Below are positions 60,960-64,000 of a DNA stretch of 64,000 nucleotides, one piece after another; position 1 is the first letter of the stretch; every line of letters starts with the position of its first letter. Location: positions 62,001 to 126,000 of the forward strand of contig NZ_KI669403.1 in assembly GCF_000507765.1 (NCBI RefSeq), in the 5' to 3' direction. The translations under genes were made by a program, and so were the position numbers. The DNA is from Streptococcus parasanguinis CC87K (lineage in GTDB: Bacteria; Bacillota; Bacilli; Lactobacillales; Streptococcaceae). Under the pieces are notes generated by a model. The model ran no database searches, had not been told where the DNA came from, and saw only the letters and a program-made list of their open reading frames with translations.

Positions 60960-61097
60960 GAAACTTTCCGCTGTGAGAAAAGTACCTGAAACACAATTGT
61001 TTCAGGCACTCGGAATTATTGAGACCTTAGGCTCAATAATTAGTCTTGGAACTTCGAAGAAGTTCGCTGACGTCCGTACTCACCTAAGGAAAGTTTC
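60960..61097 (+). repeat. structured intergenic element, reference copy E
   Basis: 138 nt. Ends GAAACTTTCC (60960-60969) and GGAAAGTTTC (61088-61097) are perfect inverted repeats. Next inward GTGAG/CTCAC pair. Then come three hairpins: TGAAAC/GTTTCA, AATTATTGAG/CTCAATAATT with loop ACCTTAGG, and GGAACTTC/GAAGTTC. The loop CCTTAGG is complementary to CCTAAGG just before the 3' end. It lies between convergent genes and is bounded by duplicated terminator hairpins. Beyond it, 60876-60959 is AT-rich with nothing recognised. Confidence 0.87.
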
Positions 61098-61118
61098 TAA
61101 GATGACTTTGTCTTCAAT

Positions 61119-61150
61119 AAAAGATCCTCGCTATTACGAGGATCTTCTTT
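61119..61150. terminator. terminator after mutS
   Basis: AAGATCCTCG/CGAGGATCTT followed by CTTTTT on the plus strand and a TTTATT tail on the minus strand, adjoining the mutS stop. Confidence 0.75.
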
Positions 61151-63700
61151 TTACAATTTCTTTTTCAATTCGGCGACTGCCATCATGACTTCCATCGGAG
61201 TCATATTGTAGAGATCCAGATTCTTCAATTCTGTGATCACTGTACTTTCTGTTTCTTCCTCAAAGAGGGACATTTGTTCAGCAACCTGTGAAGGTACTTC
61301 CTTTTTAGGGGTTGCATCCGCAAGCGGTACTTGCTGGACTTGTCCTTCGAGCTTGGTCAAAATCGCATCCGCCCGCTTCAATAATTCTTCTGGCAAACCA
61401 GCGATCTTGGCCACGTGAATCCCATAGGACTTATCTGCTGGGCCGGGTTCAATCTTGTGCAAGAAGGTAACCTGACCATCTCGCTCCAAGGTCGCAACAT
61501 GGACATTTTCCAAGCGAGACAAGGTTTCTGAAAGAGCCGTCAATTCATGGTAATGGGTCGCAAACAAGGTTTTGGCGCCAGTACGATCGTGAATGTATTC
61601 GATGATGGATTGGGCGAGGGCCATCCCATCATAGGTCGCCGTTCCCCGTCCCAACTCATCAAACAAAATCAAGGACTGGGTCGTTGCCTTGCGAATAGCG
61701 TGATTGGCCTCCATCATTTCCACCATGAAGGTAGACTGACCCGATACCAGGTCATCAGCAGCTCCGATTCGAGTATAAATCGCATCAAAGATTGGCAACT
61801 CGGCCTTTTGCGCTGGAACATAGGAGCCAATTTGGGCAAGAATCACAATGATCGCCAATTGGCGCATATAGGTAGACTTCCCGCTCATATTTGGCCCCGT
61901 AATCAGCTGAATATCCCGTTCCTCATCCATAAAGATGCTATTAGGAATATAGGACTGGGCTCCCATGACTTTCTCGACAACTGGATGGCGACCTTTGTCG
62001 ATCGAGATTCGTCGTTCTTCATGAAAGAAGGGACGATTCAATTGTTGCGACTCAGCGACACTGGCTAAACTTTGTAAAACATCAACCGTCGCAATCGCCT
62101 GAGCTAACTGTTGCAGACGTTGGATATACTTGCCAACTTCTTCACGAATCCGCATAAAAATCGTATATTCCAGATTAGCAGACTTCTCACGCGCCTCTAG
62201 CATATCTCCTTCGATACGTGCCAATTCCTCCGTACCAAAGCGTTCTGAATTTTTCAAGGTCGCCTTGCGGAAAAAGTGAGCAGGAACGTGACTCAATTGA
62301 GAATTGGTGACATGGAAATAGTAGCCATCCTTCTTGTTGTAATCAATCTTTAGACCTGTAATGCCACTGGCTTCGCGCTCCTTGGCTTCAATCTCAGCAA
62401 TCCAACCAGTACCATCTCGAAGAACGACACGGTACTGGTCCAATTGCTCGTCAAACCCAGTTCGGATGATATTTCCCTCCGTAATAACAGCAGACGCTTC
62501 CGGAGCAATAGCTGAGGTAATCAAGCGGTGCAACTCAGGAAGTTCATCCAAGCGTGCAATCAAGACATCTAAGACCGGATCACCAATTCCCAGTAGAATC
62601 GACTTGATCGTCGGCACATGCCCCAGAGTATCTCCTAGCTGCAAGAGATCCTTAGGATTGATCTTACCAAAGGAAACCCGACTCGCTAAGCGTTCAATGT
62701 CATAGACCCCTTTGAGGCTGTCGGTCAAATCGCTCCGTTCAAAGAAATGATCCATAAAGACCTGAATGATGTCCTGGCGCTCTCGAATCCGTTTCAAATC
62801 GACTAAGGGTTTCTGAATCCAGGACCGCAACAAACGACCGCCCATGGCCGTCTTGGTTTCATCCAAATACCAATACAAGCTACCATGTTTCTTCCCAGTC
62901 CGTGCATTCTCTGTCAAATCCAGACTAGCCTTGGTCGCAAAGTCCATCTGCAAGAAATCGCAAATCTCATAATGATGGGCTTTTTTGAGGTGGCTCAATT
63001 CCCGCATTTGTGTCTGGTGGACATACTGGAGAAGTTTTCCAGCCGTTTTCTTTTCTAGCTCACTCAACTGATCCCCTAAGAGTTGAACATCGTCGAGCGC
63101 CGTCTCTACATGTGACAACAAGAGATTCATCTGGCTAACAAACACACGCTCTTCCTGTTCTGGCAGCTCGTAACCCAGGACCACCTCACGCGCACGTAAA
63201 TTGCGGATTTCTCCACAAACCATGCTAAAGTCATTGAGAGTCGTCACCTGAAACTCCCCTGTCACCAGATCCATATAGGCTAGCCCATACTCATTTCCTG
63301 AACGATCCAAAGCAACCAGGAAGTTGTTCTCACTATCTGGCTTGGTCGAATCCACCACTGTACCCGGTGTAATCACCTGTACGACTTCACGCTTAACGAC
63401 CCCCTTGGCTTCTTTGGGGTCTTCCATTTGTTCTGCAATCGCGACCTTATAGCCCTGTTCAATGAGAACATCAATATACTGCTGGGCCGAGTGGTAGGGA
63501 ACACCCGCCATAGGGATCGGATTCTCTGCATTTTTATTCCGTGAGGTTAAGGAAATCTCTAAAATTTGAGCCGCATTCACTGCATCTTCATAAAATAATT
63601 CGTAAAAATCTCCCATTCGAAACAGCAAAAAGGCATCCGGATAGTCTTTTTTGATATCTAGATACTGCTGCATTCCAGGGGATATTTTTTCTACTGTCAT
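61151..63700 (-). CDS. mutS: DNA mismatch repair protein MutS
   Basis: 849 residues. Mismatch-binding motif [14 protein letters not shown] (Phe-x-Glu) near residue 27-40, Walker [16 protein letters not shown], and [21 protein letters not shown]. The C-terminal stretch QMSLFEEE resembles a beta-clamp binding motif, common in MutS. ATG at 63700 overlaps the stop codon of a 25-codon ORF (ATGA). Runs in the same direction as argR upstream. Confidence 0.97.
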   Translation of the reverse strand: MTVEKISPGMQQYLDIKKDYPDAFLLFRMGDFYELFYEDAVNAAQILEISLTSRNKNAENPIPMAGVPYHSAQQYIDVLIEQGYKVAIAEQMEDPKEAKGVVKREVVQVITPGTVVDSTKPDSENNFLVALDRSGNEYGLAYMDLVTGEFQVTTLNDFSMVCGEIRNLRAREVVLGYELPEQEERVFVSQMNLLLSHVETALDDVQLLGDQLSELEKKTAGKLLQYVHQTQMRELSHLKKAHHYEICDFLQMDFATKASLDLTENARTGKKHGSLYWYLDETKTAMGGRLLRSWIQKPLVDLKRIRERQDIIQVFMDHFFERSDLTDSLKGVYDIERLASRVSFGKINPKDLLQLGDTLGHVPTIKSILLGIGDPVLDVLIARLDELPELHRLITSAIAPEASAVITEGNIIRTGFDEQLDQYRVVLRDGTGWIAEIEAKEREASGITGLKIDYNKKDGYYFHVTNSQLSHVPAHFFRKATLKNSERFGTEELARIEGDMLEAREKSANLEYTIFMRIREEVGKYIQRLQQLAQAIATVDVLQSLASVAESQQLNRPFFHEERRISIDKGRHPVVEKVMGAQSYIPNSIFMDEERDIQLITGPNMSGKSTYMRQLAIIVILAQIGSYVPAQKAELPIFDAIYTRIGAADDLVSGQSTFMVEMMEANHAIRKATTQSLILFDELGRGTATYDGMALAQSIIEYIHDRTGAKTLFATHYHELTALSETLSRLENVHVATLERDGQVTFLHKIEPGPADKSYGIHVAKIAGLPEELLKRADAILTKLEGQVQQVPLADATPKKEVPSQVAEQMSLFEEETESTVITELKNLDLYNMTPMEVMMAVAELKKKL

Positions 63701-63774
63701 ACTTCTTTATTCCTTACTGTTGCGTCGTTTCCTGACACAAGCTCCATAGATGAAAACAGGAGTAGATAGCTCAC
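63697..63774 (-). CDS. 25-residue ORF translationally coupled to mutS
   Basis: GTG start at 63774 with a strong AAAAGGAGG six bases upstream. The encoded peptide begins [17 protein letters not shown] and ends with NKEV. Its TGA overlaps the mutS ATG as ATGA. It could be a leader peptide that sets mutS translation; conservation is unknown. mutS also has a weak AAGGA of its own. Confidence 0.45.
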   Translation of the reverse strand: MSYLLLFSSMELVSGNDATVRNKEV

Positions 63775-63831
63775 TATCTTCCTCCTTTTAACATCTTAAT
63801 GGGGTATTTTCTTTCTTTTCAAGGGGCTTGA

Positions 63832-64000
63832 TTACTGCATCATCCCTAAAATTTCATTTTGAATTTCAATGGCTGCCTCTTGGTCTCGACAAACAATCAA
63901 GAGGGTATTGGCCCCTGCTACTGTTCCCAAAATACGCTCATCTGACATCTCATCTACACCATTGGCCAAGAGAGCTGCTTCTCCTAGCTCTGTCCGCAAA
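63832..64000 (-). CDS. argR: arginine repressor, C-terminal part only
   Basis: 56 codons to the stop; the gene continues beyond the right edge. LRTELGEAALLANGVDEMSDERILGTVAGANTLLIVC and an end of AAIEIQNEILGMM correspond to the ArgR/AhrC oligomerisation and arginine-binding domain (GTVAGANTLLIV). Streptococci usually carry several ArgR paralogues; the one upstream of mutS is a common arrangement. Confidence 0.9.
   Translation of the reverse strand, partial: LRTELGEAALLANGVDEMSDERILGTVAGANTLLIVCRDQEAAIEIQNEILGMMQ

Noticed and set aside
1..64000. Possible prophage, integrative element, insertion sequence or toxin-antitoxin/defence island
   Set aside because: No integrase, transposase, terminase, capsid, restriction or Cas gene was found; gene order is the conserved streptococcal core apart from the polysaccharide locus and repeats.

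Overview
The window is a chromosomal segment of an oral, viridans-type Streptococcus (mitis/sanguinis/parasanguinis neighbourhood). Evidence: a YSIRK-type BgaA-like surface galactosidase, the rpsB-tsf, pbp2A-rpmG-secE-nusG, nrdD-nrdG, ireB-ruvX, spx-recA-cinA and tag-ruvA-mutL-mutS-argR neighbourhoods, GBS-Bsp-like repeat wall hydrolases, a ComX cin-box before cinA, and a Wzy-dependent polysaccharide locus next to nrdG. The species cannot be fixed by eye. There is no prophage, insertion sequence or CRISPR array.

Layout. 1-7.4 kb: the 3'-truncated end of a giant cell-wall beta-galactosidase gene with cre-like sites, then the PerR-box-controlled ferritin-like gene dpr. 7.5-17.5 kb: housekeeping genes (small exporter, tsf, rpsB, tRNA-Cys, a lipoprotein, nusG, secE, rpmG, a zinc metallopeptidase, pbp2a, a pseudouridine synthase). 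18-24 kb: two secreted wall hydrolases (CHAP, and GH25 plus C39-like peptidase) sharing near-identical Bsp-like repeats. 24.2-40.4 kb: one co-directional 16-gene capsule/receptor-polysaccharide operon. The regulatory genes wzg-wzh-wzd-wze come first, followed by a WchA-like initiating transferase, a LicD-type phosphotransferase, a TagA/WecG-type transferase, GT4, UDP-GlcNAc 2-epimerase, GT2, wzy, tarI, tarJ, wzx, glf and a putative galactofuranosyltransferase. The predicted polymer carries a first Glc (or similar) residue, ManNAc, galactofuranose and ribitol-phosphate. 40.5-44.5 kb: the anaerobic ribonucleotide reductase genes, with paired NrdR-like boxes. 44.5-50 kb: a polytopic membrane protein, cls, a lipoprotein and folC. 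50-55 kb: DUF1292, ruvX, ireB, a lipoprotein, spx, recA and cinA. 55-64 kb: an S66 peptidase, tag, ruvA, mutL, a LytTR regulator/DUF3021 membrane pair (HdrRM/BrsRM-like), mutS and the 3' end of argR.

The most unusual material is non-coding. A family of about 138-nt intergenic elements occurs five times (one copy enlarged). Each has terminal inverted repeats, three internal hairpins with compensatory changes between copies and a possible pseudoknot. Four of the five lie between convergent genes, and at least three sit between duplicated copies of a terminator-like hairpin. A second inverted-repeat family occurs three times. Other points: pbp2a and the pseudouridine synthase appear to be a divergent pair of leaderless mRNAs; nusG has an intrinsic terminator in its own leader; mutS is preceded by a 25-codon ORF with a strong Shine-Dalgarno and an ATGA overlap; and an orphan terminator upstream of the S66 peptidase may mark a small RNA.

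All coordinates, motifs and pairings were worked out by hand from the sequence. Family names come from recognising protein motifs, not from database searches.
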